A stretch of 64,000 bases of DNA from Streptomyces sp. DH12 (GCF_020873895.1 NZ_JAHWGT010000007.1:185382-249381); one strand, 5' to 3'; positions 48,233-57,263 are shown, counted from the first letter of the stretch. Program-made: numbers and translations. Notes: generated from the letters alone by a model not told the origin.

Positions 48233-49156
48233 GTGACGCGACGCCTGATGCTCCTCGACACCGCATCCCTGTACTTCCGGGCCTACTTCGGGGTCCCCGA
48301 CTCGGTGCGGGCCCCGGACGGCACGCCGGTGAACGCCGTGCGCGGCCTGCTGGACTTCATCGCCCGCCTGGTGCAGGACCACCGCCCGGACGACCTGGTG
48401 GCGTGCATGGACGCGGACTGGCGGCCGGCCTGGCGGGTGGAGCTGATCCCGTCGTACAAGGCGCACCGGGTCGCCGCGGAGACCGGGGCGGGCGTGCCGG
48501 ACGAGGAGGAGGTGCCGGACACGCTGTCGCCGCAGGTCCCGGTGATCGAGGCGGTGCTGGACGCGCTGGGCGTGGCCCGTGTCGGCGTCGCGGGGTACGA
48601 GGCGGACGACGTGATCGGCACGCTCGCGGGCCGCGCGCCGGGCCCGGTCGACATCGTGACGGGCGACCGCGACCTGTACCAGCTGGTCGACGACGCCCGC
48701 GGGGTGCGGGTGCTGTACCCGGTCAAGGGCGTCGGCACGCTCCAGGCGGTGGACGAGGAGTGGCTGCGCGGCAAGTACGGCGTGGACGGCCCGGGGTACG
48801 CCGATCTGGCCACTCTGCGCGGCGACCCGAGCGACGGCCTGCCCGGGGTGCCGGGCGTCGGCGAGAAGACCGCGGCGAAGCTGCTGGACGCCTTCGGCGA
48901 CCTCGCCGGGATCATGGCGGCGGTGGACGACCCGGCGTCCCGGCTGACCCCGGCGCAGCGGCGGCGGCTGGACGAGGCGCGGGCCTACGTGGCGGTCGCG
49001 CCGAAGGTCGTACGGGTCGCGGACGACGTTCCGCTGCCGCCGTTCGACCCGGCGCTGCCGAGCCGCCCCGCCGATCCTGAGGCACTGCGGGGGCTGGCGG
49101 GAAAGTGGGGGCTCGGGGGGTCCCTGGAGCGACTGCTCACCGTCCTCGACCGATGA
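48233..49156 (+). CDS. 5'-3' exonuclease (FEN/PolI-like)
   Basis: 307 aa stand-alone homologue of the DNA polymerase I 5' nuclease domain. LLDTASLYFRAYFG, VACMDADWRPAWR, the metal-site GYEADDVIGTLAG and IVTGDRDLYQLVDD are intact, as is the helix-hairpin-helix GVPGVGEKTAAKLLDAFGDL. It would process flaps or RNA primers during repair or replication. The GTG at 48233 is the only sensible start. It is followed after 4 nt by the iron box of the next gene. Confidence 0.92.
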   Translation: MTRRLMLLDTASLYFRAYFGVPDSVRAPDGTPVNAVRGLLDFIARLVQDHRPDDLVACMDADWRPAWRVELIPSYKAHRVAAETGAGVPDEEEVPDTLSPQVPVIEAVLDALGVARVGVAGYEADDVIGTLAGRAPGPVDIVTGDRDLYQLVDDARGVRVLYPVKGVGTLQAVDEEWLRGKYGVDGPGYADLATLRGDPSDGLPGVPGVGEKTAAKLLDAFGDLAGIMAAVDDPASRLTPAQRRRLDEARAYVAVAPKVVRVADDVPLPPFDPALPSRPADPEALRGLAGKWGLGGSLERLLTVLDR

Positions 49157-49160
49157 GGTG

Positions 49161-49181
49161 TTAGCTTAGGTATACCTAAGC
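49161..49181 (+). promoter_or_regulatory. iron box (DmdR/DtxR-type operator)
   Basis: TTAGCTTAGGTATACCTAAG matches the 19-bp TTAGGTTAGGCTAACCTAA consensus, and GCTTAGGTATACCTAAGC (49164-49181) is a perfect palindrome. Placed 24 nt before the siderophore-interacting protein start, it should block transcription when iron is plentiful. Confidence 0.88.
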
Positions 49182-49204
49182 AACCACTTTCCCGGGGAGA
49201 CGCC

Positions 49205-50053
49205 GTGGCGGAACAGCCGGCTCGCAGGACACCGAAGGCCCATGAGGCGCGGGTGGTGCGCACCGAGTGGATCGCTCCGCACATGGTGCGGATCGTCCTC
49301 GGCGGCGAGGGGCTGGCCTCTTTCGCCACGAGCGGCTTCACCGACCACTACATCAAGATCCTCCTCGCGCCCGAGGGCGTGACCTATCCGGAGCCGTTCG
49401 ATCTGGACCGGATCCGCGAGGAGCTGCCGCGCGAGCAGTGGCCAGCCCAGCGCACCTACACGGTGCGCGCGTGGGACGCCGAGCAGCGGGAGCTGACGGT
49501 CGACTTCGTGGTCCACGGGGACCAGGGCCTGGCGGGCCCGTGGGCGGCTCGGGCGCGGGTCGGTGAGCCGGTCCGGTTCCTCGGCCCGGGCGGCGCGTAC
49601 GCACCCGACCCGGAGGCCGACTGGCACCTGCTCGCCGGCGACGAGAGCGCCCTGCCGGCCATCGCCGCGGCGCTGGAGCGGCTGCCCGACGGCGCGGTGG
49701 CGCACGCCCTGGTGGAGGTCGAGGACCCCGACGACGAGCTGAAGATCACCGCCCCGGCCGGCGTCGAGGTCCGCTGGCTGGCGCGGCGCGGCCGCCCGGT
49801 CGGCGAACCGCTGGTGGAGGCGGTGCGGGACCTCGCCTTCCCCGAGGGCACCGTGCACGCCTTCGTGCACGGCGAGGCGGGCGCGGTGAAGGAGCTGCGC
49901 CGCCACCTGCGCACGGAGCGCGGCATCCCGCTGGAGCGGCTGTCCATCTCCGGGTACTGGCGCCTGGGCAAGACGGACGAGGCGTGGCGCGCGGTCAAGC
50001 GCGAGTGGAACGCCCAGGTGGAGAGCGAGGAGCAGGCCGAGACCGCGGCCTGA
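49205..50053 (+). CDS. siderophore-interacting protein (ferric-siderophore reductase)
   Basis: 282 aa of the SIP/ViuB family. FAD domain: WIAPHMVRIVLGGEGLASFA, RTYTVRAWDAEQREL (flavin-binding RxYT). NAD(P)-type domain: LLAGDESALPAIAAALERLP and FVHGEAGAVKELRRHL; SISGYWRLGKTDEAWR is the C-terminal signature. It reduces ferric siderophores to free iron in the cytosol. Control by the iron box upstream is clear. Start GTG 49205 follows GGGGAGACGCC. A perfect hairpin ends the gene. Confidence 0.95.
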   Translation: MAEQPARRTPKAHEARVVRTEWIAPHMVRIVLGGEGLASFATSGFTDHYIKILLAPEGVTYPEPFDLDRIREELPREQWPAQRTYTVRAWDAEQRELTVDFVVHGDQGLAGPWAARARVGEPVRFLGPGGAYAPDPEADWHLLAGDESALPAIAAALERLPDGAVAHALVEVEDPDDELKITAPAGVEVRWLARRGRPVGEPLVEAVRDLAFPEGTVHAFVHGEAGAVKELRRHLRTERGIPLERLSISGYWRLGKTDEAWRAVKREWNAQVESEEQAETAA

Positions 50054-50065
50054 CCCCCACGGCGG

Positions 50066-50089
50066 GTCCGGGGCCCGCGGGCCCCGGAC
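50066..50089. terminator. bidirectional hairpin terminator
   Basis: Perfect 11-bp stem GTCCGGGGCCC / GGGCCCCGGAC, 12 nt past the SIP stop and before the convergent MerR stop. Confidence 0.7.
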
Positions 50090-50147
50090 ACCGCGCCGCG
50101 ACCACGGGTCCGCCGTACGCCGCCTCCCCCTCCCCCTCGGCTCGCGC

Positions 50148-50789
50148 CTACCGCTCGCGCCCCGGGCCGTACGTGCGGGCCGACGCGTCGACCTGGGCGA
50201 GGCGTCGGAGGGAGGCGAACACCACGTCGCCCAGCACCGTGCCCACGACGGCGCTCTCCACGACGTCCTCGCGCGCGGCCTCACCGGCGACGTAGGCCAC
50301 GTCCGTCGCGGCGACCCGCTCCGCCGCGTCCGCGTACGCCTCCAGCCCCACCTCCGCGAACCGATCGTGCCCCAGCCGGCTCAGCGCGGCGAGCGCGTCG
50401 GCCAGCGCGCGGGCCGCCGGGTTGGCGTCGTCCACCGCCCATCCCCGGCGGGAGATCAGCTCGGTGACGCGCCGCCGCGCCGCGTCCCGCGCGGCGTCCT
50501 CGGGCCCGCCCTGGCGCGGCGCGATGTGGTCGTGCGCCGCGCCCAGGACCCCGTGCACGGAGCGGTCGGGGTCCTCCACCGCCTCCAGCACGTCCTTGAT
50601 GGCCGCGACGGAGAGTCCGCCGACGTCGATCAGGGCCCGGACCAGCCGGAGCCTGCGGACATGCGCCTCGCCGTAGCTGGCCTGGTTGGGGCTGCTCAGC
50701 TCCCCGGCCGGCAGCAGCCCCTCCCGTACGTAGTACTTGATCGTCGGTACCGAGACACCGGTCCTGCGGCTCAGCTCGCCCACGCGCAC
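50148..50789 (-). CDS. MerR-family regulator
   Basis: 213 aa. N-terminal MerR helix-turn-helix (VGELSRRTGVSVPTIKYYVR, EGLLPAGELSSPNQASYGEA) and a coiled dimerisation helix; the C-terminal 110 residues are a helical effector domain without the cysteines of metal sensors. It resembles TipA/drug-type MerR proteins more than metal sensors. No neighbour is an obvious target; it probably controls itself through the palindromes at 50845. Starts with GTG 50789. Confidence 0.88.
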   Translation of the reverse strand: MRVGELSRRTGVSVPTIKYYVREGLLPAGELSSPNQASYGEAHVRRLRLVRALIDVGGLSVAAIKDVLEAVEDPDRSVHGVLGAAHDHIAPRQGGPEDAARDAARRRVTELISRRGWAVDDANPAARALADALAALSRLGHDRFAEVGLEAYADAAERVAATDVAYVAGEAAREDVVESAVVGTVLGDVVFASLRRLAQVDASARTYGPGRER

Positions 50790-50844
50790 GCCTGGTCACC
50801 CTTCGCTCCGCGCCCCGTCCCTTGCCGGGGCCACCCCCATCATA

Positions 50845-50867
50845 GATAGTGGCGCTATCGGATAGCG
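50845..50867 (-). promoter_or_regulatory. MerR operator with three half-sites and -10 box
   Basis: GATAGTGGCGCTATC (50845-50859) and CGCTATCGGATAGCG (50853-50867) are two overlapping perfect palindromes that share a half-site. On the MerR coding strand TATGAT (50844-50839) follows directly as a -10. The rest of 50868-51163 is GC-rich with only the hairpin at 51089; no gene was seen. Confidence 0.65.
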
Positions 50868-51088
50868 GGCCGTGCCACTACCCGCCCGGCTCCGGGGGCC
50901 CCTCACGCCGGTACCACCCCGCGGGCTCGGCCTCCACCCCGCGGTGACGAGCCACCTGCCGGTGCCGCCCGCCCGCTGCCGCCGCACGCACCGCCGCTCT
51001 TCCCGCCCCTGCGGGCGGCGGCGGACTCCCGGCGCCGGAAGCGCGCCACCGCCCCCGCCCGCGTGGCGCCGCGCCCCTGACGCCGGAA

Positions 51089-51120
51089 AGGGCCCGGCCG
51101 GAACGATCCGGCCGGGCCCT
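51089..51120 (-). terminator. helicase-gene terminator
   Basis: Perfect 14-bp stem AGGGCCCGGCCGGA / TCCGGCCGGGCCCT with loop ACGA, 44 nt after the helicase stop. Confidence 0.85.
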
Positions 51121-51163
51121 CCCCGGAGCGTGCCCCGCGCGCCACGCGCGAGGTGAGCGGACG

Positions 51164-53992
51164 TCAGCCCACCGAGCTGTACGCGACGACGCCCCGCAGC
51201 AGCCCCTCGACCGCCTTGCGGGCGCTCTTCGCGACCGTGCTGTCCTCCCGCGGCGCCGCCGCGGCGATCTGGCCCAGCACGTCGATGACCTGCTTGCACC
51301 AGCGCACGAAGTCGCCGGCCGGCATCTCCGCCTCGCGCAGCACCTCGTCGAGTCCCTTGCCGGACGCCCACTGGTGCGCCGCCCAGGCGAAGCCGAGGTC
51401 CGGCTCGCGCTGTCCGACGCCCTCCGCCTGGTTGACCCGGAAGTCCTCCTCCAGCGCGTCGAGACGGCCCCAGATGCGGACCATCTCGCCCAGCGCGGCC
51501 TTCGCCTTGCCGGACGGCACCTTCGGCGCGACCGCGTCGTCCGCCTGCCGGGACTCGTACACCAGCGCCGACACGCACGCGGCGAGTTCGGCGGGGCCGA
51601 GCCCCTCCCAGACCCGCTCGCGCAGGCACTCGCTCGCCAGCAGGTCCAGCTCGCCGTACAGCCGCGCGAGCCGCTTGCCGTGCTCGGTGACCTCGTCGTC
51701 CCGCAGGTAGTCCATCTCGGTCAGGAGCGCCACGATGCGGTCGAAGGTGCGGGCGATGGTGTTCGTCCGGCCCTCGATGCGCCGTTCCAACTGCCGCGTG
51801 TCCCGCTGCAGTCGGTGGTACCGCTCCGCCCAGCGGGCGTGGTCCTCCCGCTCGTCGCAGCCGTGGCACGGGTGCGCGCGCAGGGCGGTGCGCAGCCGGG
51901 CGATCTCCCGGTCGTCGACGGCGGCGGACCGCCCCTTGCGGTGCCGGTCCGGCACGATGTGCCCGGCCTTCGTCCGCAGCGCCGACGCCAGGTCGCGGCG
52001 GGACTGCGGCGAGCGCGGGTTGAACGAGCGCGGGATCCGCATCCGCTCCAACGGCTCCACCGGCACCGGGAAGTCGATCGCGCCCAGCCGCTTGACCTGC
52101 CGCTCCGCCGTCAGGACCAGCGGCCGGGGCCCGTCGTGCTGCTCGAACCCGCGGTGGCCGTTGGACCGGCCGGCCGGCAGCCCGGGGTCGAGCACCAGCG
52201 CCAGCCCGGCGAACTTGCCGGTCGGCACGTGGATGACGTCACCCGGCTTGAGCCGCTCCAGGGAGGTGGCGGCCGCGGCCCGCCGCTGCACCGCGCCCTG
52301 CTTGGCGAGTTCGTTCTCCCGGTCCTTCAGCTCGCGGCGCAGCCGGGCGTACTCCTCGAAGTCGCCGAGGTGGCAGGTCATGCCCTCCCGGTAGCCGTCG
52401 AGGCCCTCCTCGTTGCGCTGGACCTGCCGGGAGATGCCGACGACGGACCGGTCCGCCTGGAACTGCGCGAACGACGTCTCCAGCAGCTCGCGCGAGCGGT
52501 GCCGGCCGAACTGGTCGACGAGGTTGACCGCCATGTTGTACGAGGGCCGGAAGCTGGACCGCAGCGGGTAGGTGCGCGTGCCCGCGAGGCCCGCGAGGTG
52601 CGTGGGGTCCATGCCGCGCTGCCACAGGACCACGGCGTGGCCCTCTACGTCGATGCCGCGGCGTCCGGCGCGGCCGGTCAGCTGGGTGTACTCGCCGGGC
52701 GTGATGTCGGCGTGCTGCTCGCCGTTCCACTTGACGAGCTTCTCCAACACCACCGTCCGCGCGGGCATGTTGATGCCGAGCGCCAGCGTCTCCGTGGCGA
52801 ACACCGCCTTGACGAGGCCGCGGACGAACAGCTCCTCGACGATCTCCTTGAACGTCGGCAGCATCCCGGCGTGGTGCGCGGCGATGCCCCGCTCCAGCCC
52901 CTCCAGCCACTCGTAGTAGCCGAGGACGTGGAGGTCCTCCGAGGGGATGCTCGCGGTGCGCTCCTCGACGAGCTCGCGGACGCGGCGGCGGGCCTCCTCG
53001 TCGTTGAGCCGCAGACCGGCGACGAGGCACTGCTGGACGGCCGCCTCGCAGCCCGCGCGGCTGAAGATGAAGGTGATCGCGGGCAGCAGGCCCTCGGCGT
53101 CGAGCCGCTCGATGACCTCCGGGCGGGCCGGCGTCCAGATGCGCGAGCGCTGGCGGCGCTCCCGCTCGCGGTCGGCCTCGCGGACCATCTTGCCGCGGCG
53201 CCGGTCGCGCGGGTTGTACGTGCGCGAGTTCTCCATGCGCGCGAGGCGGTCGAGGTCGGGGTTGACCTCCCGGCGGGTGACGCCGCGGCCGCCGTGGTCG
53301 GTCTCCTCCTCGAAGAGGTCGTAGATCCGGCGCCCGGCCAGGACGTGCTGCCACAGCGGCACGGGCCGGCTCTCGGAGACGATCACCTCGGTGTCGCCGC
53401 GCACGGTGTCGAGCCAGTCGCCGAACTCCTCGGCGTTGGAGACGGTCGCGGAGAGCGAGACCAGGGTCACCGACTCGGGGAGGTGGATGATCACCTCCTC
53501 CCAGACGGCACCGCGGAAGCGGTCGGAGAGGTAGTGGACCTCGTCCATGACCACGTACCCGAGGCCGCGCAGCGACTGGGAGCCCGCGTAGAGCATGTTG
53601 CGGAGCACCTCGGTGGTCATGACGACCACCGGCGCGTCGGGGTTGACGCTGTTGTCGCCGGTCAGCAGTCCGACCCTGGTGGGACCGTAGCGCTTGACGA
53701 GGTCGGTGTACTTCTGGTTGGACAGCGCCTTGATCGGCGTCGTGTAGAAGCACTTGCGGCCCTGCTCCAGAGCCAGGTGGACGGCGAACTCGCCGACGAT
53801 GGTCTTGCCCGAGCCGGTCGGCGCGGCGACGAGCACGCCCTTGCCGGACTCCAGGGCGCCGCATGCCTCGATCTGGAACGGGTCCAGGTCGAAGTCGTAC
53901 AGGGCGCGGAAGGCGTGGAGCGCGGTGGCCTCCTCGGCGGCCCGGCGCCGGGCGGCCGCGTACGCTTCCGCTGGTGTGAGGTCGTCTGTCAT
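51164..53992 (-). CDS. Ski2/Mtr4-like DEVH helicase (HelY type)
   Basis: 942 aa. SF2 helicase core: Walker A APTGSGKT (57-64), DEVH (150-153), SAT motif LVSLSATVSNAEEFG, motif VI QLTGRAGRRGIDVEG. The C-terminal half carries the rRNA-processing arch/DSHCT region seen in Mtr4-type RNA helicases. Probably unwinds structured RNA during turnover or rRNA maturation; actinobacterial HelY is otherwise poorly characterised. It lies downstream of tatC on the same strand, with a strong hairpin between. Confidence 0.92.
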   Translation of the reverse strand: MTDDLTPAEAYAAARRRAAEEATALHAFRALYDFDLDPFQIEACGALESGKGVLVAAPTGSGKTIVGEFAVHLALEQGRKCFYTTPIKALSNQKYTDLVKRYGPTRVGLLTGDNSVNPDAPVVVMTTEVLRNMLYAGSQSLRGLGYVVMDEVHYLSDRFRGAVWEEVIIHLPESVTLVSLSATVSNAEEFGDWLDTVRGDTEVIVSESRPVPLWQHVLAGRRIYDLFEEETDHGGRGVTRREVNPDLDRLARMENSRTYNPRDRRRGKMVREADRERERRQRSRIWTPARPEVIERLDAEGLLPAITFIFSRAGCEAAVQQCLVAGLRLNDEEARRRVRELVEERTASIPSEDLHVLGYYEWLEGLERGIAAHHAGMLPTFKEIVEELFVRGLVKAVFATETLALGINMPARTVVLEKLVKWNGEQHADITPGEYTQLTGRAGRRGIDVEGHAVVLWQRGMDPTHLAGLAGTRTYPLRSSFRPSYNMAVNLVDQFGRHRSRELLETSFAQFQADRSVVGISRQVQRNEEGLDGYREGMTCHLGDFEEYARLRRELKDRENELAKQGAVQRRAAAATSLERLKPGDVIHVPTGKFAGLALVLDPGLPAGRSNGHRGFEQHDGPRPLVLTAERQVKRLGAIDFPVPVEPLERMRIPRSFNPRSPQSRRDLASALRTKAGHIVPDRHRKGRSAAVDDREIARLRTALRAHPCHGCDEREDHARWAERYHRLQRDTRQLERRIEGRTNTIARTFDRIVALLTEMDYLRDDEVTEHGKRLARLYGELDLLASECLRERVWEGLGPAELAACVSALVYESRQADDAVAPKVPSGKAKAALGEMVRIWGRLDALEEDFRVNQAEGVGQREPDLGFAWAAHQWASGKGLDEVLREAEMPAGDFVRWCKQVIDVLGQIAAAAPREDSTVAKSARKAVEGLLRGVVAYSSVG

Positions 53993-54064
53993 CTTGTCAT
54001 CGAGACTACCCGGCGGGACCGACAGTCAGCTCGGCGTTTCCCCGACCGCCGCCGCGTACGGTGA

Positions 54065-54097
54065 GCGGCCGGCCGCGCGGTGTGCGCGACCGGCCGC
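54065..54097 (-). terminator. tatAC terminator
   Basis: GCGGCCGG, mismatch, CGCGC, 5-nt loop, GCGCG, mismatch, CCGGCCGC: a 13-bp interrupted stem 35 nt after the tatC stop. Confidence 0.65.
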
Positions 54098-54131
54098 GGT
54101 GTGACCGGGGGGTCGTGGAGCGCAGGGTGGC

Positions 54132-55085
54132 TCAGGTCACGTCGTCGTAGCCGTTGACCCGCCGGACGGGGGCGCCGTCGGCGTCCTTGCCGGCCTGCTC
54201 CGGGAGGACCGGGGCGGGGGCCGCGGCCACGGGCTCGACGGGGCCGACGGCCTCGGGGCTGAGGTCGAGCGGGGACGCCTCGTCGTCGCTCAGCTCCGGC
54301 CCGGCCTGGCGGCGCCGGCGGCGGTCGTTCAGCAGGGAGAAGCCCACCGCGGCGAAGTACAGCGCGGTCAGCGGGACCTGCATGACGATCATGGAGAGCG
54401 GGTCGGTGGGCGTGACGATGGCCGCGAAGATCGCGATGCCCATGACCATCCCGCGCCACCAGCCGAGCATCCGGGCGCCGCTGACGACGCCGCCCAGGTT
54501 GAGCAGCATGAGGATCAGCGGCAGCTGGAAGGCGAGGCCGAAGGCGAGGACGAGCTTGATCGTCATGCCGATCATGTCGTCGACGGTGATGTAGTTCACC
54601 GAGCCGTCGACGCTGAAGCTGAGCAGCAGCGGCACGGCGTGCGGCAGGACCCAGTACGCCAGGTAGGCGCCCGCGAGGAACAGCGGGGTGCCGATCGCCA
54701 CCGTGGAGACGGCGTACTTCTTCTCGTTGCGGTGCAGGCCGGGCGCGATGAACGCCCACAGCTGGTAGAGCCAGACCGGGGCGGAGGCGACGATCCCGGC
54801 CATGACGCCCACCTTGACGTAGGTGGTGAAGGGGGACGTGATGCCGATCTGCGAGAGCACGGCGCACTTGCCCGCCCGCGCGGCGGGATCCAGCTCACTC
54901 AGGCACCGGGGCACGGGGGAGCTGAGGAACTCGGCGATGTCCTTCGAGAAGAACAGCGCCACGATCACCAGCGGGATGAACGCCAGCAGGGACTTGACCA
55001 GCCGGTTGCGCAGCTCGCGCAGGTGGTCGACCAGGGGCATCCGCCCCTCGGGGTCCCTGGGCTTCTTGCGGGCGGACTTGAGCAA
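54132..55085 (-). CDS. tatC: Sec-independent translocase TatC
   Basis: 317 aa, six membrane helices. Signature phrases: MPLVDHLRELRNRLVKSLLA, FTTYVKVGVMAGIVASAPVW, YQLWAFIAPGLHRNEKKYAV. TatC recognises twin-arginine signals, such as the one on the GHL10 protein at 17571. The acidic C-terminal 60 residues are an actinobacterial extension. Start is TTG 55085 with AAGGA six nt upstream; the only in-frame ATG further in would remove the N-terminal Lys-rich segment. Downstream of tatA by 87 nt. Confidence 0.95.
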   Translation of the reverse strand: MLKSARKKPRDPEGRMPLVDHLRELRNRLVKSLLAFIPLVIVALFFSKDIAEFLSSPVPRCLSELDPAARAGKCAVLSQIGITSPFTTYVKVGVMAGIVASAPVWLYQLWAFIAPGLHRNEKKYAVSTVAIGTPLFLAGAYLAYWVLPHAVPLLLSFSVDGSVNYITVDDMIGMTIKLVLAFGLAFQLPLILMLLNLGGVVSGARMLGWWRGMVMGIAIFAAIVTPTDPLSMIVMQVPLTALYFAAVGFSLLNDRRRRRQAGPELSDDEASPLDLSPEAVGPVEPVAAAPAPVLPEQAGKDADGAPVRRVNGYDDVT

Positions 55086-55172
55086 CCCACGTCCTTGTCT
55101 CGGAAGAGCGACCGCCCGCGAGGGCGGCCGCCCGTGTACCTGTGGTGAACCGTGAACCGGGTGACCGGGGCG

Positions 55173-55454
55173 TCAGCCCTGGGAGGTCCGCTTGGGCTCG
55201 TCGACAGGGCGTGCGGACGTGACGTCACCGGGGGCGGCGTGGATGGTCCTGGGCGCCGGGGCCTGCTCGGCCGTGCCGGAGTGGTGCGCGTCGTCCTTGG
55301 CGGGGCTGTCGTTCTTCATGGCGGCGGCCTCGCTCTTGAGGATGCGCGCGGACTTGCCCAGCGAACGGGCGACCTCCGGCAGCTTCTTCGCACCGAAGAG
55401 CAGCACGAAGATCCCCACGACGATGGCCAGATGCCAGATGCCGACCTGACCCAT
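55173..55454 (-). CDS. tatA: twin-arginine translocase TatA
   Basis: 93 aa. One membrane helix (6-22) followed by the conserved FGAKKLPEVARSLGKS amphipathic helix and a charged, disordered tail. TatA oligomers form the protein-conducting patch with TatC. It lies between the pafC side and tatC, the conserved order of mycobacterial and Streptomyces genomes. Confidence 0.95.
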   Translation of the reverse strand: MGQVGIWHLAIVVGIFVLLFGAKKLPEVARSLGKSARILKSEAAAMKNDSPAKDDAHHSGTAEQAPAPRTIHAAPGDVTSARPVDEPKRTSQG

Positions 55455-55630
55455 TTTTCCCTACCTTCTGAGACCGAGGTCATCTGTACCGGAGCGGTGC
55501 GGACGCATGCGTTCAGACCGCCCGCGCGGGCATTCATCGTAACCCTCACCGGTTAACACGGGGCAATCCCCCGGCGTACCGCCGGTGCGGGGAGTACGGG
55601 GCGGGCCGTTCGGCGCCGCCTGCCGGCCCG

Positions 55631-55834
55631 TCACCGGCCGGGCAGGGCCTCGCCGGTGCGGGCCAGGTCCGCGGCCGCCGCCTCCAGCTCCTCGGCGGCG
55701 CGGTTGATGCGCTGTGTGGTGCGCGTCACTTGACGGCCGAGGCGCTGGGCCTCGATGAAGACCCGGATGCCGAGGACACCGAGGACGGCGATCCCGAGGA
55801 ACCCGAGGGCGACGGCGAGCATGGGCCAGAACAT
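55631..55834 (-). CDS. small membrane protein with coiled coil
   Basis: 67 aa. One membrane helix (about 5-25) and an amphipathic helix (RLGRQVTRTTQRINRAAEEL) that could form a coiled coil. No family name; conserved in this position between pafC and tatA in Streptomyces by memory. Its ATG at 55834 lies 29 nt after the zinc-ribbon gene stop, so they may share a message. Possible accessory to TatA, speculative. Confidence 0.65.
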   Translation of the reverse strand: MFWPMLAVALGFLGIAVLGVLGIRVFIEAQRLGRQVTRTTQRINRAAEELEAAAADLARTGEALPGR

Positions 55835-55863
55835 GAGGGAAGCCTAGACGGTGGCGGGCGGCG

Positions 55864-56136
55864 TCAGACGGTGGAGTGGAGCCGCAGCGTCCGCACGCCG
55901 CCGCCGGTGAGGAGTTCGACGATCCGCTCCCCGGCCGGCCTGCGCACGGACCGGCCGCACTCGGGGCAGGTGAAGGAGTAGAAGGTCGTGCGCCGGCTCG
56001 CGCCGATGGCCAGGCGCAGGGAGCCGGCCGCCAGCTCGCACCGGGCCCGGCACTCGGGGCAGGCGGCCTTGAAGAGCACGGGGCCGCGCTGTGCCGGGAT
56101 GCCGGGCAGCCCCGGTGTGTCCCACGTCTCCCCCAT
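55864..56136 (-). CDS. small zinc-ribbon protein (FmdB-like)
   Basis: 90 aa. Two CxxC knuckles: KAACPECRARCE and FTCPECGRSVRR, spaced about 30 residues, forming a zinc ribbon; the C-terminal GERIVELLTGGGVRTLRLH is a short beta segment. FmdB-type regulatory ribbons look similar, but the match is only structural. ATG 56136 has GGAAGGGGAG upstream. It follows pafC on the same strand with a 125-nt gap. Confidence 0.65.
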   Translation of the reverse strand: MGETWDTPGLPGIPAQRGPVLFKAACPECRARCELAAGSLRLAIGASRRTTFYSFTCPECGRSVRRPAGERIVELLTGGGVRTLRLHSTV

Positions 56137-56261
56137 GGCGTCTCCCCTTCCCCTCTCGTACGTGACGTGAGCTGACGTGACCTGGCTCGGCCCGGCGCGG
56201 CGGGACCGGCCTGCCGCGGCGCGGCGTGCGCGGTCGCGGTGCGGCCCGGCGCGCCGGGCGG

Positions 56262-57221
56262 TCAGGCGTCCTGGCCGTCGTAGGCGGCGAGCGCCTCCTG
56301 GGCGGCGCGCCGCGCGCTGTCGGCGAGCGCGGTGGGCGTGACGATCCGCCCGTCGCTCCCCAGGCGCAGCGCGAGCCGTCGCAGGGAGGTCGGGTCGGGG
56401 GTGCGCAGGGTGATGCGCAACCCTCCGTCGGGGAGTTCCTCGGCGCTGTCGTGCGGGTAGTACTCGGCGACCCAGCGCCCCCCGGGGCCGACCTCGACGA
56501 CGACCTCGGGGTCGTCGGCGGACGGCTGGACCAGTCCCGCGGAGAGGTCGCGCAGCTCGACCTCCGGGGGTGAGGACGGCTCGTCGAGGATGCGGATCTC
56601 GGCCACGCGGTCGAGCCGGAAGGTGCGCCGCGCCTCGGAGAGGCGGCACCACGCCTCCATGTAGGTGTGGCCGACGGCGAAGAGCCGGATCGGATCGACC
56701 TCCCGCTCCGTCAGCTCGTCGCGGGCGGGCGAGTAGTAGCGCAGCCAGAGCCTGCGCCGCTCGGAGATGGCCCGGTCGACCTCGGCGAAGACCCCGCCCT
56801 CGGACTCGAAGGTCACCGACAGCCGGGAGCTGGCGCCGGCCGCCTCCCCGGCCGCCGCCTCCAGCTTGGCGGTGGCCCGCAGCAGGGCCTCGCGGTCGCT
56901 CTCGCGCAGGCCGGGCAGGGTCGCCACGGCGCGGGCGGCGACCAGCAGGGCGGTGGCCTCGTCGGCGGCGATGCGCAGCGGGGCCGCGACGTCGTCCGGG
57001 TTGTGCCACCAGATCTGCTCGCCGTCGGTGTCGATGTCGAGCAGGTCCCCGCCGCGGAAGCTGGTGCCGCACATGGGCAGGACGTCGAGGTCGGCGATGA
57101 GCTCGGCCTCGGTGATGCCGAAGGCGCGGGCCACGTCGCCGACATGGGCGCCGGGACGTTCCCGCAGGTAGGTCACCAGGGAGAGCATCCGCCTGGTCTG
57201 GTCGATCGCGTTGGGGGCCAT
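56262..57221 (-). CDS. pafC: WYL-domain regulator PafC
   Basis: 319 aa. N-terminal winged helix (QTRRMLSLVTYLRERPGAHV) and a WYL domain with RRRLWLRYYSPARDEL and TYMEAWCRLSEARRTFRLDR. With PafB it forms the PafBC activator that drives the LexA/RecA-independent DNA-damage response in mycobacteria; WYL probably senses a nucleic-acid ligand. It begins 42 nt after pafB, so they are co-transcribed. Confidence 0.9.
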   Translation of the reverse strand: MAPNAIDQTRRMLSLVTYLRERPGAHVGDVARAFGITEAELIADLDVLPMCGTSFRGGDLLDIDTDGEQIWWHNPDDVAAPLRIAADEATALLVAARAVATLPGLRESDREALLRATAKLEAAAGEAAGASSRLSVTFESEGGVFAEVDRAISERRRLWLRYYSPARDELTEREVDPIRLFAVGHTYMEAWCRLSEARRTFRLDRVAEIRILDEPSSPPEVELRDLSAGLVQPSADDPEVVVEVGPGGRWVAEYYPHDSAEELPDGGLRITLRTPDPTSLRRLALRLGSDGRIVTPTALADSARRAAQEALAAYDGQDA

Positions 57222-57263
57222 CGCTCGCTCGTCCGTCCGTCCGTTGTCTCAGCAGCCCTGGGC

